DNA of 64,000 nucleotides from positions 92,743 through 156,742 of the forward strand of contig NZ_FRBP01000008.1 of the NCBI RefSeq assembly GCF_900142645.1, in the 5' to 3' direction. How positions within the stretch are numbered: position 1 is the first letter of the stretch; each line of letters opens with the position of its first letter. The stretch comes from Eubacterium callanderi (GTDB lineage: Bacteria; Bacillota; Clostridia; Eubacteriales; Eubacteriaceae). A program made the translations under genes and the position numbers. Under the pieces are notes generated by a model. That model was given only the letters and a program-made list of their open reading frames with translations. It was not told where the DNA came from and ran no database searches. Positions 1 to 9,386 of this stretch are shown in pieces.

Positions 1-206
1 TTGAATATGTTCCCCGCTCTGGCATATCGAAGTATTGTCCTGCTTGTGCCAAGAAGATACAGAGGGAGAAATCAAACGAGAGCAAACGCAGGAGCAGGGA
101 GCGAAACAGACAGGCATGTATTGAACTGTCCGCAAAAAATGACCGACTGATTTGGAACAGCAGGAAGGGCGCATTGTCCGACAGGGAAATCAATATGAGG
201 AAGTGA
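1..206 (+). pseudogene. 3' fragment of a small zinc-ribbon protein gene, cut off at the window edge
   Basis: Reading from base 3, the frame encodes a Cys-x2-Cys pair (KYCPACAKK) followed by a strongly basic helix, and runs to a stop at 204-206. This resembles the C-terminal half of small zinc-ribbon proteins common in phages and ICEs. The sequence after about base 115 no longer looks like that family. It overlaps, in another frame, the start of the recognisable helicase fragment at 143, so the two genes seem to have been joined. The 5' end lies outside the window. The family call is weak; the reading frame and cysteines are directly visible. Confidence 0.4.
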
Positions 207-1084
207 ACGTATACCGCTATATCACGGAGGGCACCTTTGACGCGTACAGCTGGCAGGTCATTGAGCAGAAACAACAATTCATCAGCCAGATCATGACGAG
301 CCGTTCACCGGCCCGGAGCATTGAAGATGTTGATCTCCAGACATTGAATTATGCAGAAATAAAAGCCCTGGCTACCAGCAACCCTTTAGTAAAAGAAAAA
401 ATGGAGCTGGAGATCCGGCTGACCGAACTGAACACAATGAAAGCAGCATACCGGAATCAAAAGTATGAAATGGAGCATAATCTGGCAAAGGTTTATCCTA
501 AACGCCAGGCAGCTTTAACCGCACGACAGAAAAATATCGAGCGTGACCACGGCCTTTTTCTGGAACAGAAAGTGTCAATGGGCAGCAAATTTAAACTGAA
601 TGTGAATGGCCATGATTACTTTAATCCTGAGGAAGCCGGAAAAGCCTTTCAAAAAGCGCATTATGAGCTTTTAGGCGTGGGGCAGCTGGAAAAGAAGATT
701 GCGGAGTATTGTGGTCTGGATATTTATGTGAAGTACGATTTTGAGGCCGAAAAACGGGAAATGACGATCCGAACAAAACATGGATCATTTTATAAATACG
801 ACTTTGGCCGAAGCGCAGCTGCTGCAATTACAGCCCTGGACAAAGTTGATGATTTTTTTGTTGATCAAAAAAAGGAAATTAATGACGCAATGGTTAGCCT
901 TGAAAAGCAAATTGAGGATGCCAGTCAGTTACTGGATACACCTTTTGGTTATGAGGAGGAACTTGAGGAAAAAAATGAGCGGTTAAAGGAAGTAATGATT
1001 GAACTCTTTGATAATGAGGTAAATAATAAAGAGATAGAAGACATAAGATTTTCCAGTATTGAAGATAGTGAAGAAGAGCGTTAA
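143..1084 (+). pseudogene. C-terminal remnant of a large SNF2-type ICE helicase
   Basis: Homology begins abruptly at helicase motif VI (DLEQQEGRIVRQGN), followed by a region of about 300 residues, largely helical with a possible coiled coil. This matches the C-terminal end of the very large helicase/methylase-like proteins carried by clostridial ICEs and phages. All upstream helicase motifs are absent. In-frame stops lie at 122-124 and 140-142, just before motif VI. The only possible start is a TTG at 152 without a visible ribosome binding site. I read it as a fragment left by a deletion or recombination that fused it to the zinc-ribbon gene on its left. The protein ends with EDSEEER, the same kind of acidic-Arg tail as other proteins of this element. 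Confidence 0.65.
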
Positions 1085-1229
1085 CGTTGTAAAGTCTTGA
1101 TTAAAATGGTAAAATTTTAGTACAGAAAAAGATGAGTATAGAAATAATCGTGTAAATCAGATATATAGGCACAACGATACGGATAAAACGAACAAATACT
1201 ATAAAAAATGACGATTGGAGGTGAGGAAT

Positions 1230-2480
1230 ATGGCAAATGATTATTATCAAGGATATACTCTTATGCATAAAAACACACCAGTTGCAGAGATCGTCCTGGA
1301 TAATGCATCTGGGACAATTTCTGCCATTGGCGAAATATACACACCGGAACATGTGCCGGTGGGCATAGCAGTGAAAAAAGGAAAAGTTGACCGTGCTGCA
1401 CTCAATGAATGGTGGAAAAGCAGAGCGATTCCAGCCAGTCGTGATGGTATTAAAAGTGCATTAATCGAACTAAATGTCACTTCGACACAAAAGCTTCTTG
1501 ATAAATGCCTTGGGTTGTCATTGTCGGATCAATATTGGATATGCCCTGTCGATTCTGGAATAAGTTGGGAATCTGTAAATTTTTTTCAAAATGACTTCTC
1601 AGATGACGTAGGCAATATTTTGTTCGGAAAAGGCTCGTCCAGTGATAAAATCAGCTTGATGTCGCCTGATAATACCTCGGATGGGTGGTTGAAAAAGAAA
1701 TGGAAAATCATCGATGAAAAACGCTGTCTGATTAAAGGTGGCAGCGGCGCTACTCAGCAAGAGCCATATAATGAGGTGCTGGCAAGCTATATTATGGAGC
1801 GATTGGGTATTCCGCATGTACCTTATACACTGATGATTCAGGATGATTATCCCTATAGTGTATGCATAGATTTTATCACACCACAGACAGAGTTGATTTC
1901 TGCATGGTACATCATGCAGACACAGCAAAAGGAAAATCATGTTTCCGTTTATCAGCACTATTTGAATTGCTGTGATGCACTAAACATTTCAGGTGTAAAA
2001 GAAGCCCTTGACCGAATGATTGTGCTGGACTATCTAATTGCGAATGAAGACCGGCATCAGAATAACTTCGGTGTGGTTCGCAATGCGGAGACGCTGGAAT
2101 ACCAAGGAGCTGCACCGATATTTGATAGCGGTACATCTCTTTGGTTTGATAAGCCTATAGCTTTAATTGGTCAGTCGAAAATAAATAGCAAGCCCTTTAA
2201 GAACCGACATGAGGAACAGATTAAGCTGGTATCTTCTTTTGACTGGCTCGACCTGAAAGCACTTGACGGTATAGACGAACAACTGCGGGAGCTTATGCGT
2301 GGGTCGATATTCATCGACGATGCACGTTGTGATGCCCTCTGCTCAGCCTTGAAACGGAGGGTGGCGTCGTTGACTGAAGTCGTGAATGACCATAAAATTT
2401 TTGTATCAGTGAGCAACTGTCATGATGATGTATCTGAAGACATTGCTTACAGTGGGGAACAGGATGATTTCGAGCGATAA
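1230..2480 (+). CDS. HipA-like kinase-fold protein 1
   Basis: 416 residues. The ATG at 1230 is chosen over upstream starts because GGAGGTGAGG lies at 1217-1226. The C-terminal half has the HipA/CtkA kinase signature: NEDRHQNNFG (catalytic Asp and metal-binding Asn) and, downstream, PIFDSG (DFG-like Asp). The N-terminal part is specific to this ICE group and recurs in the next two genes. HipA-family members are Ser/Thr kinases, often toxins, but no HipB-type antitoxin gene sits directly beside it. It is first of three tandem paralogues in one apparent operon ending at the terminator at 4912. The C-terminus is EQDDFER. Kinase fold is fairly secure; substrate and toxicity are unknown. Confidence 0.7.
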   Translation: MANDYYQGYTLMHKNTPVAEIVLDNASGTISAIGEIYTPEHVPVGIAVKKGKVDRAALNEWWKSRAIPASRDGIKSALIELNVTSTQKLLDKCLGLSLSDQYWICPVDSGISWESVNFFQNDFSDDVGNILFGKGSSSDKISLMSPDNTSDGWLKKKWKIIDEKRCLIKGGSGATQQEPYNEVLASYIMERLGIPHVPYTLMIQDDYPYSVCIDFITPQTELISAWYIMQTQQKENHVSVYQHYLNCCDALNISGVKEALDRMIVLDYLIANEDRHQNNFGVVRNAETLEYQGAAPIFDSGTSLWFDKPIALIGQSKINSKPFKNRHEEQIKLVSSFDWLDLKALDGIDEQLRELMRGSIFIDDARCDALCSALKRRVASLTEVVNDHKIFVSVSNCHDDVSEDIAYSGEQDDFER

Positions 2481-2576
2481 AATATCGTAAAGAAACCTAT
2501 GTGGACACAAAAGTTTATATGACTTAGAAGAATAAAGCTTTTTATCTGAATGAAATAAATACGAAAGGCTAAAGCT

Positions 2577-3671
2577 ATGCAATTAAATGGTTTATTAATG
2601 CACAAAGACACCGTAGTGGCGGATATAAAAAATAACGAATTGGAGATCATCAACCAAGGGCTGTTACCGTTATATTTGAAGCGAAACGGCTCTTTAGAAA
2701 CATGGATAGCAAGTCGGGCAATTGATGCCCATCGCCCACATTCCAGGCTAATCAAGCGCATTTTGCGCCTTTCTGCAGCGGATGATTGCGAAGTCGCCCT
2801 TAAAGTCAATGCCGCTACGATTACCGATAACTGGTGGATCAAGCAAACAGCAGAAGAGAGTCTGAAATACAAAGATGTCCGATTTTCAGTGAATTATTTT
2901 GATAACCTTGCTCTTAAAGGTGATCCGGACAGCATTGAGCGGATCAATCATCCGGAAATTCTCACCAGCAGGAGTCCAGAACTGACCAATATCGGCAGCT
3001 TTGAAAAGTGCTGGAAACTGGAGAATCAGGAATGGTGGCTGTATAAACTGAGTAATGCGTTTCAAACTTTTTCAGAGCTTTTTATATTTGAAATGGGCAG
3101 TATGCTTGGTTTTGACATGGCCTATTTTGAACCGTGGGAAAGCGGCACGAAGACTTTGGACTTTACAGAAAATGCAAAGTATGATTTTGAACCGGCTTTT
3201 AGTTTAGTCGGGGAAGAGGTGGATTATTTTACCAATTATACTGCGATCCACGCATTAAGCCCTGAATTGGCGCAGGAGTATTTAGATATTCTGGCATGTG
3301 ATGCGTTGTTTTTCAATTTTGACCGCCACACACACAATTATGGCTTTTTGAGGGATTCAGACACTGGCTTATATTTAAAAATGGCCCCTAATTTTGATAA
3401 TAATCTGGCCCTTATTGCCAATGGCTATCCTTCGCAGGTATCCATAAAGAGGAAAAATGATCTTTTTATCAACGATTTTTTAGATTTACTGGATCAGACA
3501 AACAGTACATATTATTTACCTGAATTATCGGAATCAATGATTGATGAAGCTTTTGAATTAGTAGGAATGAACGTACATTACGACACAATTAAAGCCTTTA
3601 TCTTAAATGGTTATGATCGACTTGCAAAAGAACTGCCAACTAAAGCAGCAGAGGAAGAACCGGAGCGTTAA
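2577..3671 (+). CDS. HipA-like kinase-fold protein 2
   Basis: 364 residues, shorter and divergent from its neighbour. The kinase motifs are visible as NFDRHTHNYGF and PNFDNN. The opening (LNGLLMHKDTVVADI) aligns by eye with the first gene (QGYTLMHKNTPVAEI), so the duplication covers the N-terminal module too. The SD AAAGG at about 2563 precedes the ATG. It lies about 95 bp after gene 1 and 15 bp before gene 3. The C-terminus is AEEEPER. Divergence between the three suggests different targets rather than recent copying. Substrate unknown. Confidence 0.68.
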   Translation: MQLNGLLMHKDTVVADIKNNELEIINQGLLPLYLKRNGSLETWIASRAIDAHRPHSRLIKRILRLSAADDCEVALKVNAATITDNWWIKQTAEESLKYKDVRFSVNYFDNLALKGDPDSIERINHPEILTSRSPELTNIGSFEKCWKLENQEWWLYKLSNAFQTFSELFIFEMGSMLGFDMAYFEPWESGTKTLDFTENAKYDFEPAFSLVGEEVDYFTNYTAIHALSPELAQEYLDILACDALFFNFDRHTHNYGFLRDSDTGLYLKMAPNFDNNLALIANGYPSQVSIKRKNDLFINDFLDLLDQTNSTYYLPELSESMIDEAFELVGMNVHYDTIKAFILNGYDRLAKELPTKAAEEEPER

Positions 3672-3686
3672 GAGTGAAAATTGAGG

Positions 3687-4910
3687 ATGCAATTGTTATG
3701 TAAAGCTCATAGAGTCTGCGAAATCGATCAGGAAACGGGCGATATTTTTATTTTTAATCAAGCATTAATGCCTTTAAATCTAAGTCTTTCAGATTTCCAT
3801 GGCACCATTAAACAAAGGATCTCGAATATCAATTCTTTTGACGCCTGGTGTGCCGAACGGGTATTGTCAATTGACCGAAGATATGCAAAGCGAATACTCA
3901 ATGAACTCGGGTTAACTCAGAGCCAGTCTACAGAGGATAAAGCAAGAATTTCACGGCTATACCGTTGTCTTTCACTGCAAGATAGTTATTGGGTGAAAAA
4001 AGAAGACGAGAAGGTTTCATGGAAAGATGTAAATTTATTTTCAAATTCTTTTTCTAACGCTTTTGTATCTGTTTCGTTACTTGGCAGGAGCTTGACACTC
4101 AGAAATAAGGATTTATACAGTCGTATGCCGGATATTACGACAAATGGAAGATACGCCAAAGCATGGAATCGTGTGGATGATCAGATCATTATGTATAAAG
4201 CTGATGACATCGAAGGCAATGAAACGATAAGGGAGGTAAACGCCAGCAAGATTCTGGATTGCTTCGGCGTTGATCATGTTTCGTATGAGCTCGCTTGTTT
4301 TGATGGCCATCGCGTCAGCATGTGTAAGTGCATGACTAACGAAGATCGTTCCATTGTGCCATATCGCCATTTTATTGCAGCTTGCAAGCGTAAAGGAATT
4401 GATGATGTGGATAACATTATTAATGAAGTGAAAAAAATTGATACCACAGGTTACTATACTATGAATATCATGACCTATCTGATTGGGAACAGTGATAATC
4501 ACGATGGTAATTGGGGATTTTTCAGAGATAATGATACAGGTAAACTTTTGAGAATTCATTCACTTTTTGATTTCAATTGCGCATTTGAAAATTATGATAA
4601 AAAAGATGGTGGCTGGTGCATTCCAGAATTAAAAAAAATAATATCAGACGAATCCAATGAGTTGTTCTATGAGCCTGACCCTTCGAGTAAAACGCTTCAG
4701 GAAGCGTCTTTAGAGGCTATCAATTATGTTGATATTGAAATGAAGCACCCGATTAGAAAAGATTACTTTTTAAACGATGTTGACTACGAGGTATTTAGAA
4801 CACGATGTGATGAACTTGGGGTTGAAGTAAAGCTTGAAAGAGAATCGGATAATCGCGAACCTGATATTGATATAGCATTCAATCGCTATGAAGAGGAAGA
4901 AGAACGTTAG
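3687..4910 (+). CDS. HipA-like kinase-fold protein 3
   Basis: 407 residues from the ATG at 3687; a TTG at 3681 in the same frame is an alternative. The start MQLLCKAHRVCEID mirrors the start of paralogue 2. The kinase signature is GNSDNHDGNWGF with the DFG-like SLFDFN downstream. It is the last gene of the three-gene run and is followed two bases later by a strong terminator. The C-terminus is YEEEEER, the purest form of the acidic-Arg tail in this element. Family assignment is by motif; no direct evidence of toxin or antitoxin behaviour. Confidence 0.68.
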   Translation: MQLLCKAHRVCEIDQETGDIFIFNQALMPLNLSLSDFHGTIKQRISNINSFDAWCAERVLSIDRRYAKRILNELGLTQSQSTEDKARISRLYRCLSLQDSYWVKKEDEKVSWKDVNLFSNSFSNAFVSVSLLGRSLTLRNKDLYSRMPDITTNGRYAKAWNRVDDQIIMYKADDIEGNETIREVNASKILDCFGVDHVSYELACFDGHRVSMCKCMTNEDRSIVPYRHFIAACKRKGIDDVDNIINEVKKIDTTGYYTMNIMTYLIGNSDNHDGNWGFFRDNDTGKLLRIHSLFDFNCAFENYDKKDGGWCIPELKKIISDESNELFYEPDPSSKTLQEASLEAINYVDIEMKHPIRKDYFLNDVDYEVFRTRCDELGVEVKLERESDNREPDIDIAFNRYEEEEER

Positions 4911-4911
4911 T

Positions 4912-4940
4912 AAAAGCACAGGAGGAGTCCTGTGCTTTTT
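4912..4940 (+). terminator. Rho-independent terminator after the HipA-like trio
   Basis: Perfect 9-bp stem (AGCACAGGA / TCCTGTGCT) with a GGAG loop and a following T run. It starts right after the stop of the third kinase-like gene. Confidence 0.9.
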
Positions 4941-4976
4941 GTATACGTATAAAACATTGAGGAGGAAGAAAGATAG

Positions 4977-5345
4977 TCATTTTTTTTCGCTGAACATTTC
5001 CATGAATTTGACGATTGATATACGGTCTTGGGGTGATAAATCAATGAAAGCCTGGATCAAACGGATATCGGACGTAGTAAGATGATGTTTTTGTTGAAGT
5101 CTGATCAGTAAAGATTCCGTAACACCATATCCGCCTTGTGATTTTTCCCAAATAGGCTCTTTTCCATAGAGTAAGTAATCTCGTCGGATATGAAAAACGG
5201 AGCAAATCGTAACAATTGTTCGTTCTGTCGGTCGAGCTTCTTCGCTTTCAATACGACCGACCGTGGCACGGGAAAGGCCAATGCGTTTGCCGAACTCCTC
5301 CTGCGACATATTCAGCATCTTGCGAATTTTTTTAATATTATTCAT
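4977..5345 (-). CDS. XRE-family helix-turn-helix regulator
   Basis: 122 residues. An N-terminal HTH of the Cro/C1 type covers residues ~5-60 (MSQEEFGKRIGLSRATVGRIE). The C-terminal half is helical with no recognised domain. It is transcribed toward the HipA-like genes and away from the lipoprotein operon, the position of an ICE control gene. Divergent promoter elements lie at 5401-5440, so it may repress itself and the operon to its right. It could also supply a HipB-like function to the kinase-like proteins, but its opposite orientation and separate promoter argue against a classical hipBA pair. Confidence 0.8.
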   Translation of the reverse strand: MNNIKKIRKMLNMSQEEFGKRIGLSRATVGRIESEEARPTERTIVTICSVFHIRRDYLLYGKEPIWEKSQGGYGVTESLLIRLQQKHHLTTSDIRLIQAFIDLSPQDRISIVKFMEMFSEKK

Positions 5346-5411
5346 TAATCAATCCTCCACTCAAGCAAATTAAGTTCATTTTTGCACAAGAAAATTGATC
5401 TGTCAAATAGT

Positions 5412-5440
5412 TTGCATTCTTTTAGAAAGGAATGTATAAT
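5412..5440 (+). promoter_or_regulatory. Sigma-A-type promoter, divergent from the XRE gene
   Basis: TTGCAT (5412-5417), 17 bp, TATAAT (5435-5440), reading toward the small gene at 5501. On the minus strand TTTGACA overlaps the same region and may be the -35 of the regulator gene. Confidence 0.65.
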
Positions 5441-5500
5441 AATGAGCATAACCATATTAAAAGTGTTGCAAAACTGGCCTTTTTGAGGAAAGGGGGACTT

Positions 5501-5665
5501 ATGAATAAAGAAATCGAATATTTGGAAGTTGAAGCATTCTTTGAAAAATATAAATCCTTGCCAGTTGAAAAACAAAAACTTGTGATGGAATACCAGCAAA
5601 TGTTAATTAATAAAAAAGAAAAAAATAAGGAACAACATGAAACTGGTGATGTAGGGTCAGAATGA
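5501..5665 (+). CDS. Small hypothetical protein
   Basis: 54 residues, highly charged, predicted helical (LPVEKQKLVMEYQQML). The ATG at 5501 is chosen because AAAGGGGGA sits just upstream and promoter 5412-5440 lies in front. Its TGA overlaps the next ATG (ATGA), so translation is probably coupled to the lipoprotein gene. No family recognised. Confidence 0.55.
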   Translation: MNKEIEYLEVEAFFEKYKSLPVEKQKLVMEYQQMLINKKEKNKEQHETGDVGSE

Positions 5666-6498
5666 AGGTAAAGGAAATGAAAAAACGTAAAATTTGTTTA
5701 ATGCTTGTATGTCTGTTTGGAATTTTGATTGCGATGAGCGGATGTAATGCTAGCAGCATTGAAGGGAACTGGTATGAAAACAGTAATCCGGACATAAATC
5801 GTATCGAGTTTAAAGATGAAGGAAAAGCTATGTTTATGGCCAATGGATATAGCGATGAAATTACTTATTCTTTAAGCGAAGATAAAAAAACAGTTTATTT
5901 AGAACGAGAGGGGATTTTATTTGATCAGAGTGGTACATTAGCCATGCAGGATGATGGATCGTTAAAAGACATAAATTCTGGATATGCTTATTTTAAAAAT
6001 ATTGAAGATGCGCGTAAAAGCCATGACAAAATTATTGATGAACGATACAATAACGCGTATAAACTAATAACGGAAAATGTATGGCGGACAGATTCTATCA
6101 GAGATAACAACAACACGATGCCGGATTGCTATGGCGTATTAGAAGTAAAGAATGACGGCACATACGCTGGTATGGTCTATTCATCCAATGAGGGCGCGGT
6201 GCTGGTTCGTGAAGTGGGAACTTATCAGGCGGATAGAGTTGATGAAATTAATGAATTGAAATACAGCCCTGATACAAAGCGTATTTATCTGACTTTTACA
6301 CCCACTTCGATTGAAGACAGTGGTCTTCAAAACTACCTGGAGAATATTAATGCAGGGCGTAATTTTCAAATGTACATCTATAGTCAACCAGACAGTTTCT
6401 TTGTTAGCCCTGGAAAAAAGGAAAATTTAGAAATGGTGGATCAAGGAACCTACTACAATGTTTATTTGAGATCTAAGCAGTATCACTCAGGAAACTAG
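5662..6498 (+). CDS. Putative lipoprotein
   Basis: 278 residues (273 if the ATG at 5677 is used). A basic start and hydrophobic stretch end in AMSGC, a lipobox with lipidated Cys near residue 29. The mature part begins with IEGNWYEN and has two repeats of a beta-rich pattern in which an N/D-rich stretch follows a W residue, reminiscent of lipocalin-like folds. It is probably anchored on the outside of the membrane. It could be a surface-exclusion or signalling lipoprotein of the ICE, but no specific family is recognised. Confidence 0.65.
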   Translation: MKVKEMKKRKICLMLVCLFGILIAMSGCNASSIEGNWYENSNPDINRIEFKDEGKAMFMANGYSDEITYSLSEDKKTVYLEREGILFDQSGTLAMQDDGSLKDINSGYAYFKNIEDARKSHDKIIDERYNNAYKLITENVWRTDSIRDNNNTMPDCYGVLEVKNDGTYAGMVYSSNEGAVLVREVGTYQADRVDEINELKYSPDTKRIYLTFTPTSIEDSGLQNYLENINAGRNFQMYIYSQPDSFFVSPGKKENLEMVDQGTYYNVYLRSKQYHSGN

Positions 6499-6507
6499 TT
6501 GACTGTC

Positions 6508-6535
6508 AAGCCAGACATGTGTCTGGCTTTTTTTA
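6508..6535 (+). terminator. Rho-independent terminator
   Basis: AAGCCAGAC paired with GTCTGGCTT, followed by seven T, right after the lipoprotein gene. Confidence 0.85.
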
Positions 6536-6584
6536 TTATGAAGGAGGCATTTATTTTGGTGAGACGAAATGAGGGAGAACTTTA

Positions 6585-8984
6585 TTGAAAGATTTAATAT
6601 TAGCAGAAAAGCCAACCGTAGCTGTGAATATTGCAAAAGCTGTCGGTATGACCAGTCGAAAAGACGGCTATTTTGAAAATAGTCAGTATGTGATTACTTT
6701 TGCGGTGGGACATCTTTTAGAATTGTATGATGTAAAAGATTATCATCCTGAATATGGTGAAAAATGGGAAATATCGCATTATCCGTTTGTTCCAGATACA
6801 TTTAAGTACAAAATAGCGGAATCAACGAGAAAACAGTTTAAGATCGTCAAAGACCTTATCTTATCCGATGAGATCCAGGAGATTATTTCTGCGACCGATA
6901 ATGACCGTGAAGGACAGTTAATTGCAGATCTGATTTTTCGTTATCTTGGCGTAAAAAAGCCCATACGACGGCTCATAACCAATGAATGGACAACAGATGC
7001 CATACGCTACGGATTAAAAAATACGGTACCGAATAAATCGAAGCAGAGTCTTTTCTATGCGGGACTTGTAAGGCAGCAAATGGACTGGCTCCTGGGGATT
7101 AATTTAACCAGTGTGGCGACCCTGAAGCTTTTAAAAAATGGAACCGGTAAAGATACGCTTCACATCGGAAGGGTCATCCTTCCTACGCTTAAACTTGTTT
7201 ATGACCGGGAAATGAATGTAAAAAACTTCAAATCCATTCCGATTTACTACTTAAATGCCTATGTTAAGGATGTATCAGGTGAGGAAATCATCTTCCGATA
7301 TATTGAAGGTGATGAGAAAATCTATAAATTTGATCATGACAGCCATCTGGTTCAGATCCTGCGATTAATAAACACCGAAACGGCTGTTGTCGTGGGTTAT
7401 GAATGTTCGGAAAAAAAGATGAATCCTCAAAGGCTTTTCAGTTTACCAACACTACAGGGGCATATTACAACGAAGTATGAAGGCTGGAGTTCGGACAAGG
7501 TTTTAAAAATCGCACAAAAACTGTATGAGAATAAATTGATTACATATCCCCGAACAGATAGCGTTTATCTGGATGAAACCCTGAAGGAAAACATGTCAAT
7601 GGTACTGAATATCCATAAAATAGAGAGCCAATATGCTGAGATGCTCCAATTTAAGGATACTAAGCGAATCTTTAACAGTGAAAAGGTTGAAAGCCATAGC
7701 GCAATCACAATAACAAAAGAGAAACCCAGAGGACTTTCGCAGGACGAACATATTGTATATGAAGCGATCCGAAATCGCTTTTTAGAACAGTTTATGCCAT
7801 TAGCCATTGATGAAGAAGTTGAGGTAACACTTGCTTTTGAAGGTAAAGTACCGTCAGAGGATGGTGCTTTTTTATTTTCGGCAAAATCTATTGTAGAAAG
7901 AAGTCCAGGCTGGCGGCTTATTGAGAATAGAAACGCCACAAAAAAAGAGACGTTGCTTACGAGGATGCGAGAAAATGAAAGTGTCACGATTGACAGAGTA
8001 ATGGTAAACAAAGGCGAAACAAAGCCCAATCCGCTTCATACAGAGGAAACGCTGATAAAAGCAATGTTACAGTGTGGTAAAAAATACAAAACAGAGGATG
8101 AACTGGAAACATCGATACTTTCCGGATTTACCATTGGAGCATCATCATCGAGAGCAGCTGTGATCAAAAAGCTTTTTGATTCAGATTACGTCATAAAGAA
8201 AGGAAAATCACTGGTCACAACAGATCGTGGAAAGTCTTTGATTCAGGCATTTCCGGTAAAGTCTCTTTTTAATGTTGAGACAACCGGGAAAATGGAAATG
8301 AGACTAAAAGATATTGAAGAGGGGAAAGCAGATCCCAGGGCTTACCTTGAAGACGTTAAAATTAAAACAAAGGAGTATGTACAAATGATTTTAGAAACAG
8401 AACAATTCGTATTGAATGCTGGGGAAGATATTTCAATTAAAGAGCTGCGCTGCCCGAAGTGTGGAAAGCCCTTACATAAAACAAAAAGTGGCGTGGGTTG
8501 TACCGGCTATGAAAAGGAAGGGAACGGGTGCGATTTTTTTATCGCCAATCCTTTTGCCGGTAAGACACTGTCAAATCGGCAGATAGCACTGCTAGTAATT
8601 AACAAAAAAACACCGATTATCCGGGGTTTTAAGAGTAAAAAAGATACTAAATTCGATGCAATGCTGGTTCTGAATCATCAATATGAAATTAAATTTGAAT
8701 TTCAAAAAAGCGAAACAGATTTAGCCTGTCCCTTATGCGGAAAGCCGCTGAAAAGAAATAAAGCAGGAATGGGGTGTTCAGGTTGGAAAGAGGGCTGTAA
8801 ATTTATGATTTTCAACCCTTATTGTGGTAAAAGATTATCAGACAATCAGATTGAGCAGCTAATAAAAAGAGGGCATACCGGCGAGATCAAGGGATTCAAA
8901 AAGAAGTCGGGAAATGGTACTTTCAGCGCAATTCTTTATTTAGATGATTCAGATCAGTATAAGGTGAAAATGAAATTTGAATAA
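6585..8984 (+). CDS. topB: DNA topoisomerase III (type IA)
   Basis: 799 residues from a TTG with GAGGGA nine bases upstream. The Toprim domain shows AEKPTVA at the N-terminus and ATDNDREGQ further in. The active-site Tyr is residue 321 in ITYPRTDS. Two C-terminal zinc-ribbon-like modules each have two Cys-x2-Cys or related pairs (CPKCGKPL and CPLCGKPL), so the protein extends beyond the ~650-residue core. TopB homologues are a standard part of large Firmicute ICEs, where they are thought to resolve DNA during transfer. It ends MKFE and lacks the acidic-Arg tail. Confidence 0.95.
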   Translation: MKDLILAEKPTVAVNIAKAVGMTSRKDGYFENSQYVITFAVGHLLELYDVKDYHPEYGEKWEISHYPFVPDTFKYKIAESTRKQFKIVKDLILSDEIQEIISATDNDREGQLIADLIFRYLGVKKPIRRLITNEWTTDAIRYGLKNTVPNKSKQSLFYAGLVRQQMDWLLGINLTSVATLKLLKNGTGKDTLHIGRVILPTLKLVYDREMNVKNFKSIPIYYLNAYVKDVSGEEIIFRYIEGDEKIYKFDHDSHLVQILRLINTETAVVVGYECSEKKMNPQRLFSLPTLQGHITTKYEGWSSDKVLKIAQKLYENKLITYPRTDSVYLDETLKENMSMVLNIHKIESQYAEMLQFKDTKRIFNSEKVESHSAITITKEKPRGLSQDEHIVYEAIRNRFLEQFMPLAIDEEVEVTLAFEGKVPSEDGAFLFSAKSIVERSPGWRLIENRNATKKETLLTRMRENESVTIDRVMVNKGETKPNPLHTEETLIKAMLQCGKKYKTEDELETSILSGFTIGASSSRAAVIKKLFDSDYVIKKGKSLVTTDRGKSLIQAFPVKSLFNVETTGKMEMRLKDIEEGKADPRAYLEDVKIKTKEYVQMILETEQFVLNAGEDISIKELRCPKCGKPLHKTKSGVGCTGYEKEGNGCDFFIANPFAGKTLSNRQIALLVINKKTPIIRGFKSKKDTKFDAMLVLNHQYEIKFEFQKSETDLACPLCGKPLKRNKAGMGCSGWKEGCKFMIFNPYCGKRLSDNQIEQLIKRGHTGEIKGFKKKSGNGTFSAILYLDDSDQYKVKMKFE

Positions 8985-8988
8985 TCAG

Positions 8989-9017
8989 TTGTAGAAGCGA
9001 TTGTAACGTGATATGAT
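8989..9017 (+). promoter_or_regulatory. Possible promoter of the MNT/HEPN pair
   Basis: TTGTAG (8989-8994), 17 bp, TATGAT (9012-9017), about 37 bp before the nucleotidyltransferase start. -10 is good, -35 only partial. Confidence 0.4.
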
Positions 9018-9053
9018 GAAGAAAATATTACTTCCAAAGGACGTGAACAACAA

Positions 9054-9386
9054 ATGAATGATGTTTTGTATTCAATAGATGAAATACGAAGAAAAGCGAG
9101 GCCGATTCTAAAAAAACATGGTGTTAAACGTGCTTTTCTGTTTGGCTCCTATGCTCGAGGAGAAGCAAATGCAGAAAGTGATATTGATATTAAAATCGAA
9201 AAAGGGAAAATAGAAACTTTATTTGAACTTGGGGCTTTATATGAGGATCTCAATGATGCGTTTAATACAGATGTGGATCTGGTTACAGATGAAGCATTAT
9301 CACATCCAATGAATAAAGATATTACGGAGAAGATTAATAGAAACATTATAAAGGAAGAACAACTCATCTATGAAGAAGAATATTGA
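9054..9386 (+). CDS. mntA: MNT-type nucleotidyltransferase (antitoxin of MNT/HEPN pair)
   Basis: 110 residues. The minimal nucleotidyltransferase signature GSYARGEANAESDIDI contains the GS motif and the DxD metal ligands, with a third Asp in DVDLV. In characterised MntA/HepT systems this enzyme AMPylates the HEPN toxin and blocks it. The end overlaps the next gene by 17 bp, the usual arrangement. The C-terminus is acidic (IYEEEY) but lacks the final Arg. Likely role: addiction of the ICE or defence against competing elements. Confidence 0.85.
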   Translation: MNDVLYSIDEIRRKARPILKKHGVKRAFLFGSYARGEANAESDIDIKIEKGKIETLFELGALYEDLNDAFNTDVDLVTDEALSHPMNKDITEKINRNIIKEEQLIYEEEY

